64,000 bases of DNA from Segatella copri DSM 18205 (lineage in GTDB: Bacteria > Bacteroidota > Bacteroidia > Bacteroidales > Bacteroidaceae): NCBI RefSeq assembly GCF_025151535.1, contig NZ_CP102288.1:2861501-2925500 (forward strand), in the 5' to 3' direction. This document shows positions 33,070 through 40,840 of this stretch, one piece after another. Position 1 is the stretch's first letter. The number at the start of each line of letters is the position of its first letter. The notes below the pieces were generated by a model. That model was not told the origin of the DNA. It saw only the letters and a program-made list of their open reading frames with translations, and did no database searches. The position numbers and the translations under genes were made by a program.

Positions 33070-35838
33070 ATGAAGAAATCTATTCTTATCGCTTGTCTGG
33101 GACTGGTAAGTCTGGGCTTGCAAGCACAGAGCATTTCGCTCGCTGGTGAATGGAATGTGGAGTTGGGAAAGAGCGGTAGTGCTTTTGCCAAGAGTAAGCG
33201 TGTCTTGCAGGGTGAGGTGAAGCGTGCCATTCTTCCCGGTACCATCGATACGAACCGTCTGGGATTCGCTCCGAAAGATACGATGGAAACAACGCATCTT
33301 ACGAGACTCTATGCCTATAAAGGAGCTGCAAGATATTCCAGAACCATCAATATCCCGAAGGACTGGAAGAAGAAGCCGGTAGAACTCTTCCTGGAGCGTA
33401 CCCGACCGACATGGGTGTATGTGGATGGAGAACTGGTGGATTCCTGTAACTTCATCTCTACTCCCCAGCGCTATCTTCTGCCAAAGAAGGTGAAGCCGGG
33501 CAAGCATCTCCTGGAAATCGTGGTGGATAATGGAAGAGGTGTGCCTGATCAGGTTTACGGCTCCAGCCATGCTTATACGGAAGATACGCAGACCAACTGG
33601 AATGGAATTATCGGAAGGATAGAACTCCAGCTAGCCAGCTCTGTAGAGAGCAAATCTGCAGAAACTCTAACAGGAGCAATCCCTAGCCGTTCTGTAGCTT
33701 CTCCTTCCGCCCTTCAGATGCCTGATTTCGCCAAGGATTTTCATATCAAGGGCGCTCACTTTTACGCCAATGGTCATAGGATATTCCTCCGTGGCAAGCA
33801 CGATGCGGCTGTATGGCCGCTGACGGGACATGTGGAAATGAGCGTGGAAGGCTGGATGAAGTATCTCGGAACCTGCAAGAAGTATGGAATCAACCATGTG
33901 CGCTTTCATTCCTGGTGCCCACCGGAGGCGGCTTTCGTGGCAGCGGACAACCTGGGAATCTATCTCCAGCCGGAACTTCCTTTCTGGGGGGCTTTTGATA
34001 AGAAGGATGAAAGGCTGATGGCGTTCCTGCATCAGGAAGGCGAGAACATCCTCAGAGAATACGGTCATCATCCTTCTTTCAGAATGATGGCGCTGGGTAA
34101 TGAACTCTGGGGCGACATCGACAAGATGAAGGAGTTTGTGGATGATTTCCGCAAGATTGCGCCAGATAAATACTATACCTTCGGAAGCAATTACTATCTC
34201 GGTTATCAGGGAATAAAAGAAGGAATGGATTACTTCACCACTTGCCGCATCGGAGGCGAGGGATGGGGCAAATACAATACTCATACCCGTGGTTCCTTCT
34301 CGTTTGCCGATGCCTACGATGGAGGAATGATCAATCATTTCCATCCTAATTCAACGATGAATTTTGATGAGGCTTGCGATAAGGCAGGAATCCCAATCAT
34401 CTCTCACGAAACAGGCCAGTTTCAGACCTATCCTGACTATTGGGAAATAAAGAAATACATCGGAGTGCTTCATCCTTATAACTTTGAAGTATTCCGCCGC
34501 AGGCTGGCTGCTGCCGGAATGCTCTCGCAGGCAGATGATTTCCACAAGGCTTCGGGCTTATGGAGCGTGAAACTCTATAAAGCCGATATAGAGATGGATT
34601 TGAGAACCCGGAATATGGCGGGCTTCCAACTGCTAGATATTCAAGATTATCCCGGTCAGGGAAGTGCTTTCGTAGGCATCCTGGATGCGTTTATGGAGAG
34701 TAAGGGAATCACTACGCCCGAGGAATGGCGTCAGTGGTGTTCGCCTGTGGTTCCTCTGCTGGAAATGAAGAAGTTCTGCTTCGAGGATGGCGAGAAGATT
34801 CAGGCTAAGGTAAAGGTAGCCAATTATGGCGGTTCTTCGCTGAAGGGCAAGAAACTGAAATGGCATCTGGCTGCCGAGAACGGATTGTTCTGTATGGATG
34901 ATGGAACTTTCAGCACCAAGGATGGTGAAGTGAGAAAGAATGTGAGTGACTTGATGGCTGAGGATGAGGGAGTATTGAACATCTTTTCATACGATGAAGG
35001 TTTGGTGGATGTCGGTGAACTGAATGGTGTTTTTCACGTGCAGAAACCTACCAAGCTGCTTCTTACATTAAACATTGAAGGAACAGAGGCGAGAAACTCC
35101 TACGAACTTTGGGTTTATCCGAAGAAGGCTTTGGAAAAGAAGGGCGTTATCATAGCCAAGGATTTGAATCAGGAAGTGGTGAAAGTCTTGGAAAAGGGCG
35201 GAAAGGTGCTTTGGATGCCTACGGCTTCCAGTCATTTCGTGGCTGCCGATGATAAGGCTTTGCAGTCAGATAATTCGGTTTTGCAGTCAGATAATTCGGT
35301 TTCGCAGTCAGATAATGCCACACCTTATACCGTGGGTGGACTCTTCCAGACTGATTACTGGAACTATCGCATGTTCAAGACCATCTGCGAGAACAATAAG
35401 AAGAAGGTTTCTCCAGGAACTCTGGGCATTCTGACGAACCCAGAGCATCCGATATTCAAGGGCTTCCCAACGGAGATGCACACCAACTGGCAATGGTTCC
35501 CGGTAATCAAGGAATCGCATCCGTTGGTGCTTGACAACTTCGCCAAGGATTATCGCCCGATTGTTCAGGTGATCGATAATATCGAGCGGAATCATAAGTT
35601 GGGTTTGGTGATGGAATGGAAGGTGGGAGCCGGAAAGTTCCTCGTCTGCATGAGCGATTTGGAGAAGGCTGCCAAATACCCGGAAGGCAAGGCTTTCTAT
35701 CAGAGTGTACTTGATTACATGCGCTCTGCCGATTTCAATCCATCTGCAGAAATAACGGTGGATGAATTGAAGAAGAAACTTGCCGAGAAGCCTAGTCAGG
35801 TTTCATTGAAGGAGCTGAATAATATCTCGCAATATTAG
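33070..35838 (+). CDS. Secreted glycoside hydrolase family 2-like enzyme
   Basis: 922 aa with a signal peptide (ILIACLGLVSLGLQAQ). N-terminal sugar-binding and Ig-like domains (LAGEWNVEL, RPTWVYVDGELVDSC) are followed by a TIM barrel: FYANGHRIFLRGKHDAAVWP, GINHVRFHSWCPPEAAF, the probable acid/base in ALGNELWGD and the nucleophile in IISHETGQFQTYPD. This is a GH2 layout; the sugar cleaved cannot be told. A linker near residues 730-752 is a threefold 21-bp repeat (LQSDNSV). It probably works in the periplasm on plant or host glycans. Confidence 0.78.
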   Translation: MKKSILIACLGLVSLGLQAQSISLAGEWNVELGKSGSAFAKSKRVLQGEVKRAILPGTIDTNRLGFAPKDTMETTHLTRLYAYKGAARYSRTINIPKDWKKKPVELFLERTRPTWVYVDGELVDSCNFISTPQRYLLPKKVKPGKHLLEIVVDNGRGVPDQVYGSSHAYTEDTQTNWNGIIGRIELQLASSVESKSAETLTGAIPSRSVASPSALQMPDFAKDFHIKGAHFYANGHRIFLRGKHDAAVWPLTGHVEMSVEGWMKYLGTCKKYGINHVRFHSWCPPEAAFVAADNLGIYLQPELPFWGAFDKKDERLMAFLHQEGENILREYGHHPSFRMMALGNELWGDIDKMKEFVDDFRKIAPDKYYTFGSNYYLGYQGIKEGMDYFTTCRIGGEGWGKYNTHTRGSFSFADAYDGGMINHFHPNSTMNFDEACDKAGIPIISHETGQFQTYPDYWEIKKYIGVLHPYNFEVFRRRLAAAGMLSQADDFHKASGLWSVKLYKADIEMDLRTRNMAGFQLLDIQDYPGQGSAFVGILDAFMESKGITTPEEWRQWCSPVVPLLEMKKFCFEDGEKIQAKVKVANYGGSSLKGKKLKWHLAAENGLFCMDDGTFSTKDGEVRKNVSDLMAEDEGVLNIFSYDEGLVDVGELNGVFHVQKPTKLLLTLNIEGTEARNSYELWVYPKKALEKKGVIIAKDLNQEVVKVLEKGGKVLWMPTASSHFVAADDKALQSDNSVLQSDNSVSQSDNATPYTVGGLFQTDYWNYRMFKTICENNKKKVSPGTLGILTNPEHPIFKGFPTEMHTNWQWFPVIKESHPLVLDNFAKDYRPIVQVIDNIERNHKLGLVMEWKVGAGKFLVCMSDLEKAAKYPEGKAFYQSVLDYMRSADFNPSAEITVDELKKKLAEKPSQVSLKELNNISQY

Positions 35839-35859
35839 TTGCGAACCTATACGAAAAAA

Positions 35860-35919
35860 CAAGAGCGGAAAGCCAGGAGTTAACAGGTTAACAGTTAACA
35901 GCTGATTTTCCGCTCTTTT
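35860..35919 (+). repeat. Dispersed hairpin repeat, copy 7
   Basis: AAGAGCGGAAAGCCAGGAGT ... CAGCTGATTTTCCGCTCTTT, 22 bp after the glycoside hydrolase stop and between convergent genes. The left inner stem is more diverged than in other copies. Confidence 0.8.
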
Positions 35920-35993
35920 TTTATATCATCCTGAGACTAATCTTTAGCCCAGGATAAACCATTCTATCATCTCTGTTGATTCAGAGATAGGAT

Positions 35994-38135
35994 TTACTTC
36001 GCATTGATCTCCTTCAAGAGGCGGTCTGCGTGTCCCCACTTATCCATCAGGTAGAGCACGTAGCGAATATCCACACCAATGCAGCGAGCCAGGCGCTTGT
36101 CGAAGTTGATGTCAGAGCTGAGGCTGTCCCAGTTGCCATCGAAGGCAAGACCAATCAACTCACCCTTGCCGTTGAACATAGGGCTACCAGAGTTACCACC
36201 GGTAATATCGTTGTTGGTGAGGAAGCAGAGCTGCATCTTGCCAGTCGTCTTATCCTGATACTTGCCGAAATCCTTCTCAGAGAGAAGCTCGTGCATGATA
36301 GGCTCAGCGTAGTAATCGATAACCTTATCGCCCTTCTTCATCTTCTCAACGAGGCTCTCGGCTGTGGTGTAGTAGCCAGATGGCTTACCACCGAGGTCGA
36401 AACCGCCTACCTGACCGTAGCTCAATCGCATGGTGAAGTTGGCGTCGCTGTAGTGAGGCATGTCCTCCTCCATACGGAGCTTGGCAGCACAGAGATACTT
36501 CTCCTGCTCGGCGATGCTATCGTTGATGCTGCCCATCTGAGCTGCGAAATCTGCAAATACATCGTTCAAATCCATACCGAAGCTTACGCCTGGATCCTTC
36601 TCATATCCCTTCTTATTGAAATAGAGCTTGGCGCCCTTCTTCATGATGAGCGACTTCTCCCAGAGATAATCCACATACTTGGCGTAGTCGCCGCTAAACT
36701 CAGCGTCGATGGTCTTGTAGAACTTAGGCAACCACTTGCTGTCTACGTGCTCCTTGTAGTTCTTCAAGAGGGTAGCGAGCACTTCCTTATCGAGCGCCAT
36801 ATCCCATTCTGCAGAGTTATCTTCAAACTCATGATACTGCTTCTTCTTGTTCTTCTCTGGACCCTTTACCTCCATGTTGGTCTGGAGCTTGATGGCACGG
36901 GTAGAGAACTCGATATTGCTTCTTCTTGTGAAAGATTCAGCGAAGTTGGTCCAGGCGTACTTCACGTCTGCGCTCTCCTTGTAGAGCTTGGCGAGCTTAT
37001 CGAAATCTACCTTGTGGGCAAGATCGTTGGCTGCCTTGGCTGTATCCTGCCAAGCACGGAGACGGGTTTCGTACTCACGCTTCAGATTCACGATGCCGAT
37101 AGAATCGATACACTTGTTCATACCGATGGCATTCTTCCAGTAGTTGGAGCTCTGGGCGTACTTGCTGTCATACTTGATGCGGACAGCCTCGTCGGCACGC
37201 ATGTGCTTCTGCATCACCTCCTGCTTTACGCCACGAACCTGGGCACGAGGCGCATTCTCTGCATCGCGCATGGTCTGGATTCCGTAGCTTGAAAGATAGC
37301 GCTCTGTGCTGCCTGGGTAACCCATGGTCATTGCGTAGTCGCCATCCTTGTAACCCTGGAGAGAAACCTGAGCCCAACGCTTAGGATGATAAGGCACATT
37401 GTCCTTGCTGTAGGCAGCAGGACCGTTGGTCTTAGGGTCGGCATAGATGCGGAATACAGAGAAGTCGCAGGTCTGGCGAGGCCACATCCAGTTGTCTGTA
37501 TCGCCACCAAACTTACCCATAGACTTTGGTACGGTGAAAACCAGACGCAGGTCGGTGAAGTCGCGATAAGTAGTAGCGTACCACTTGTTGCCCTCGTAGA
37601 AAGGTTGAACGGTGATATGGAGGGTAGAATCGTTCTTCTTAGCCTCTTTGGTCATCTCGTTCTCCAGAGAATCGATGAGTTCATCGCGCTTCTTGTTGTC
37701 GAGTTTCTCGTATCCGAGGCTCATCACCTTATCGGTTACATCCTTCTGGTCAACCATAAAGCTGACGAACATATTCTCGTTAGGCAATTCCTCTGCGTAA
37801 GATTTTGCAAAGAAACCGTTGAGCATATAGTCGTGCTCCACGGTAGAGTGGCTTCTGATAGCCTCGAAACCGCAATGGTGGTTGGTAAATACCAGACCGT
37901 CTGGGGAAACGACTACGCCTGAGCAATAGCCAGAGAAGTTAACCACAGCATTCTTCAAGGCGTTCTCGCCGTTGTAGAGCTGGTCGTAAGTCATACTGAA
38001 GCCTTCGCGCTGCATCATCTCATATACAGCGTTAGGCAAGTTGTAAATCGTCCACATTCCCTCGTCAGCGTGAGCGGTATTGATTCCGCAGAACGCCATG
38101 ATAGAGGCGATAAGGACCGTTGCTTTTTTCTTCAT
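35994..38135 (-). CDS. S46-family dipeptidyl peptidase (DPP7/DPP11-type)
   Basis: 713 aa with a signal peptide (LIASIMAFCGINTAHA). The mature start EGMWTIYNLPN is a hallmark. The chymotrypsin-like triad is visible as FTNHHCGFEAI (His), an Asp in the region FGGDTDNWMWPR, and NDITGGNSGSPMFNGKG (Ser). These periplasmic enzymes release dipeptides for asaccharolytic or mixed growth. The S1-site residue deciding DPP7 from DPP11 was not assigned. It follows the Fic gene by 33 bp on the same strand. Confidence 0.93.
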   Translation of the reverse strand: MKKKATVLIASIMAFCGINTAHADEGMWTIYNLPNAVYEMMQREGFSMTYDQLYNGENALKNAVVNFSGYCSGVVVSPDGLVFTNHHCGFEAIRSHSTVEHDYMLNGFFAKSYAEELPNENMFVSFMVDQKDVTDKVMSLGYEKLDNKKRDELIDSLENEMTKEAKKNDSTLHITVQPFYEGNKWYATTYRDFTDLRLVFTVPKSMGKFGGDTDNWMWPRQTCDFSVFRIYADPKTNGPAAYSKDNVPYHPKRWAQVSLQGYKDGDYAMTMGYPGSTERYLSSYGIQTMRDAENAPRAQVRGVKQEVMQKHMRADEAVRIKYDSKYAQSSNYWKNAIGMNKCIDSIGIVNLKREYETRLRAWQDTAKAANDLAHKVDFDKLAKLYKESADVKYAWTNFAESFTRRSNIEFSTRAIKLQTNMEVKGPEKNKKKQYHEFEDNSAEWDMALDKEVLATLLKNYKEHVDSKWLPKFYKTIDAEFSGDYAKYVDYLWEKSLIMKKGAKLYFNKKGYEKDPGVSFGMDLNDVFADFAAQMGSINDSIAEQEKYLCAAKLRMEEDMPHYSDANFTMRLSYGQVGGFDLGGKPSGYYTTAESLVEKMKKGDKVIDYYAEPIMHELLSEKDFGKYQDKTTGKMQLCFLTNNDITGGNSGSPMFNGKGELIGLAFDGNWDSLSSDINFDKRLARCIGVDIRYVLYLMDKWGHADRLLKEINAK

Positions 38136-38168
38136 TACTTGTTTTTGTTTTCTATTTTTATTATGATG

Positions 38169-39335
38169 TTATTTATTCTTTTTCTCATACCATTCTTTCC
38201 AAGTCTTTGCCTGTTCTGTCATCCGATATTGCTGGCGTGGATGTCTTGGGGTGTTTGGGTATTTCCTTTCAATAGCTTTTTCTGAGAGGGCAGCGTTTAA
38301 ATATAGTTCACTAAAACTTTTTCTGTCCTTTAGTCCGATTGCACCCATAATTTCCGCAGAAGTCATATATTCATCGTTAAAGGATAGAATAAGAGTCTCC
38401 ACATGTTGACTGAACTTGTGGGGTACTTGTGGGGTACTTGAGGATAGCTTGCGGGGTACTTGTGGGATACCTATTCTTGGCTGCTCTTTCCAATCATCAG
38501 TCGGCCGAATATGCAAGTATCTGTTTTTGAGAACCCAGCTATCTTTTAGGAGTAAGTTTCTGAAGAAACGAACCAGGTAGATAGGAGAGTAATCAATGCC
38601 TTTCTGAATGTTTCGATAGTTGGCACGAACCAGGGCATTGCGGAAATACCAGGAGTGTTTGGCAAACATTTCATGGTTCACTTCATATCCTAACGAACGG
38701 AGATATTGGATGGTGAAAATCGCCGTGGTTCGGGTGTTTCCCTCTCTGAAAGCGTGGATTTGCCAGATGCCTGAAATGAATTTGGCAATATGCTCAATCT
38801 TCTCATCATCCGTCAGACCTTTATATGAGAAGTTCTTCTCCTGCTCAATATCCCAATCCAATGCTCTTCGCAAATCTTCCCAATTCAGGTAGTTTACGGA
38901 ATCTCCTTCGAGCACCCATTCTTTCTTGGAAATGTCGTATTGGCGGATTTCTCCTGCGTGCTTGAATACTCCCTGGAAAATTCTTCGATGCAGGGAGACA
39001 TAACCGTTGGTATTGAAGGCAAAGGTCTTGCTGGCGAGAATCTTCGCGATGTTGGCTGAAACCTTATCTGCCTCTTCCTCGTCTTCATCCTTAGGTGTAC
39101 GGACCGTTTTGCTCTGATAGTAAGAGTCAATCAGTTTTCTGGTTTCATCCAGAGAGATTTCTCCTTCGATGTTTCGCTTAGCCACATCTATGAGATACGC
39201 CGATGGTTGCAGTCCATCTACAGCCTGCAATCCGATAGCCGTCTTCCAGTTCTCGGCGCTTTCCTTCTGCGAAGGTTCTCCTTGTCGGAGATACTCATCG
39301 AAGGATGCGAACTCGTTGATATTATCTTTATTCAT
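38169..39335 (-). CDS. Fic-domain protein (AMPylase/toxin-like)
   Basis: 388 aa. The Fic core is HAFREGNTRT (residues about 197-206), a variant of HPFxxGNGR with Ala and Thr substitutions. The IEGEIS segment near residue 53 recalls the inhibitory helix motif, but its conserved Ser/Thr is not obvious. The C-terminal part (MTSAEIMGAIGLKDRKSFSE) looks like a winged helix. Known Fic enzymes transfer AMP or related groups to target proteins. A 53-aa gene lies 18 bp upstream in the same operon, with a promoter (TAACTTTG on the minus strand, 39552-39559). Confidence 0.88.
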   Translation of the reverse strand: MNKDNINEFASFDEYLRQGEPSQKESAENWKTAIGLQAVDGLQPSAYLIDVAKRNIEGEISLDETRKLIDSYYQSKTVRTPKDEDEEEADKVSANIAKILASKTFAFNTNGYVSLHRRIFQGVFKHAGEIRQYDISKKEWVLEGDSVNYLNWEDLRRALDWDIEQEKNFSYKGLTDDEKIEHIAKFISGIWQIHAFREGNTRTTAIFTIQYLRSLGYEVNHEMFAKHSWYFRNALVRANYRNIQKGIDYSPIYLVRFFRNLLLKDSWVLKNRYLHIRPTDDWKEQPRIGIPQVPRKLSSSTPQVPHKFSQHVETLILSFNDEYMTSAEIMGAIGLKDRKSFSELYLNAALSEKAIERKYPNTPRHPRQQYRMTEQAKTWKEWYEKKNK

Positions 39336-39353
39336 AGATGTAATGCTTGATAT

Positions 39354-39515
39354 TTAACTTTGCAATTTGGACTCCCTTGCAAGCCGTTGTTCCCGCAAGC
39401 GCTTGAATTGAGCTAAGCACTCCTCCAGAGAAAGCGGATGCTCTCGCCAATAAGCCATGGAAGCCATCTTCTGGGCATTGACTTTCTTGTGATAATCGTT
39501 CAGTTGTATCTCCAT
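39354..39515 (-). CDS. Small protein upstream of Fic (53 aa)
   Basis: ATG at 39513-39515, stop at 39354-39356. Contains KMASMAYWREHPLSLEECLA followed by a basic, coiled helix (KRLREQRLARESK). It starts about 30 nt after the predicted transcription start and ends 18 bp before the Fic start, so the two are co-expressed. It may be an antitoxin or adaptor of the Fic protein; that is inference from position and size only. Confidence 0.65.
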   Translation of the reverse strand: MEIQLNDYHKKVNAQKMASMAYWREHPLSLEECLAQFKRLREQRLARESKLQS

Positions 39516-39562
39516 CCATTTATGTATTATATTGTTAGAATATTACGTTTGCAAAGTTACGA

Positions 39563-40102
39563 CTATTTCCCGAATTTTCCAAGGCTTCGCTTGATTTTCT
39601 TCATAATTTGCCTTTTTGTCGATAACATTCCTGGTGATAGAACCTCCTGTTCCAGCATATCCAGAGCCATTCTTAACTCTTCGAGGAGTTCGGGATAGTA
39701 CTTCATCTGCTCGTAGGCGAGTTTCATGCAGTAGCTGCGGATGGAGTAGGGCTGGGAAGAGGCGGTAATCTTGGCGATGCAGAAATCGATGAAATCAGAA
39801 CGGAGTGATTCTTCCTCGAAAGGTTGATGGAGAAGGAGATGGAGCATCAGGCGGCGCTTGGTCTCATTCTTCTCTACGAGAACCCTATTTATCAGTTCGT
39901 CATGTTTCTGAAAGAGCCATAGGTTGTTGGCTTCATCGAAATGGGTTAAAGCCCAAAGCGCATTGAACGATACACGGTCGTTTTCATCGAAGGTGAGCTG
40001 ATAAAGCTCTTCCTTCCGGTGGTCGTTCTCCTTACCTTGTATCATGATGCATATCTTGTTGATATCGTTCATATTGATCTTGTCCTGTAGTATCTTTCTC
40101 AT
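39563..40102 (-). CDS. HEAT-repeat-like protein of unknown function
   Basis: 179 aa (169 if it begins at the second ATG, MNDINKICIM). Helical throughout with repeating features (NDRVSFNALWALTHFDEAN, RLMLHLLLHQPFEEESLR, YSIRSYCMKLAYEQMKYYPE), consistent with HEAT/ARM-type solenoid helices. No catalytic motif is seen. Its promoter has TATCTTTG on the minus strand (40134-40141) between two copies of a 33-bp-spaced repeat. Confidence 0.6.
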   Translation of the reverse strand: MRKILQDKINMNDINKICIMIQGKENDHRKEELYQLTFDENDRVSFNALWALTHFDEANNLWLFQKHDELINRVLVEKNETKRRLMLHLLLHQPFEEESLRSDFIDFCIAKITASSQPYSIRSYCMKLAYEQMKYYPELLEELRMALDMLEQEVLSPGMLSTKRQIMKKIKRSLGKFGK

Positions 40103-40111
40103 GCTCTTTAT

Positions 40112-40162
40112 TTTTATGAGGGAATAATCGTTGCAAAGATATACTTTTATGAGGGAATAACG
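40112..40162 (-). promoter_or_regulatory. Promoter flanked by two identical 16-bp repeats
   Basis: TTTTATGAGGGAATAA at 40112-40127 and 40145-40160, exactly 33 bp apart. The -7 box of the HEAT-like gene (40134-40141) lies between them, so one copy would cover the -33 region and the other the start of transcription. Confidence 0.7.
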
Positions 40163-40260
40163 AAAAGGAAGATTACTTTTTTTGAGAATTCTCGGACTAT
40201 TTCTTGTTTTTGATGTATAAAATGGGAGAAAAAGTCAAGTTGAACAATCGATGGATTCAT

Positions 40261-40363
40261 AGTTGTACGTCTAAAGGTTTATAGTTGTACAACTGAAGGG
40301 TGTGTAGTTGTACAACTAAAAGGTGTACAGTCGTACAACTAAAGGGGGTATAGTTGTACGATT
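40261..40363. repeat. Five palindromic AGTTGTACAACT repeats, 22-23 bp period
   Basis: Units begin at 40261, 40283, 40306, 40329 and 40352; two are the perfect palindrome AGTTGTACAACT and three have one to four changes. Between palindromes a AAAGG(G)TGT spacer also recurs. It lies in the 740-bp gap between the HEAT-like gene and the flippase gene, which has no coding sequence. Confidence 0.85.
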
Positions 40364-40370
40364 AAAAGGT

Positions 40371-40456
40371 GTTGTCACTAGGCTCGGCAGACCTGCTGAC
40401 TGCAGTGAGCAGACCTGCTGACTAGGCTCAGCAAAGCTGCTGAGCCTAGTGGCAAC
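40371..40456. repeat. Long inverted repeat between the two arrays
   Basis: GTTGTCACTAGGCTCGGCAG (40371-40390) pairs with CTGCTGAGCCTAGTGGCAAC (40437-40456), 18 of 20 positions. Inside, AGACCTGCTGACT occurs twice and TAGGCTCAGC/GCTGAGCCTA offers an alternative hairpin. Confidence 0.8.
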
Positions 40457-40501
40457 TTTCCAGAAGCAGTCTCCTTGAACTCCATATTCTATCTCTTTGA
40501 A

Positions 40502-40655
40502 CATGATCAGACGTCTTCTTTCACTTGCGGAGTCGTATTCTTCAGCTTGCGGAGCCGTATCCTTCGGTTAACGGAGCCGTATCCTTCAGCTTGCATAGCC
40601 GTATCCTTCAAAATACTCAGTCGTTTCGTTTCGTTCACTCAGCCGTTTGCTTTAG
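40502..40655. repeat. Seven 22-bp tandem repeats
   Basis: Units of exactly 22 bp start at 40502, 40524, 40546, 40568, 40590, 40612 and 40634; the core is AGYCGTATCCTTCAG, the flanking 6 bp vary. The unit length is not a multiple of three, so it is not a coding repeat. Confidence 0.82.
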
Positions 40656-40773
40656 CTCTTACAGGGCGCCTTGCTGGCTGCTATTATATCCTGAGTATTG
40701 CTCGGGACCAGGAACATTGGGTCCTTTTGTCTATTCTTGAACCGCATGCGAAGGTTCTGTATAATATAAACAA

Positions 40774-40812
40774 AAGAAGTCCGTGGACTTACACATTGTC
40801 CACGGACTTCTT
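40774..40812. terminator. Terminator of the flippase gene
   Basis: AAGAAGTCCGTGGAC (40774-40788) pairs perfectly with GTCCACGGACTTCTT (40798-40812), just after the flippase stop on the minus strand. Confidence 0.85.
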
Positions 40813-40840
40813 GGAATATAATCTCATTGATTGGAATCTC

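Noticed and set aside
36030..37292. 420-codon plus-strand open frame opposite the S46 peptidase
   Set aside because: Shadow of a gene with complete catalytic motifs on the other strand; no ribosome-binding site or family match.
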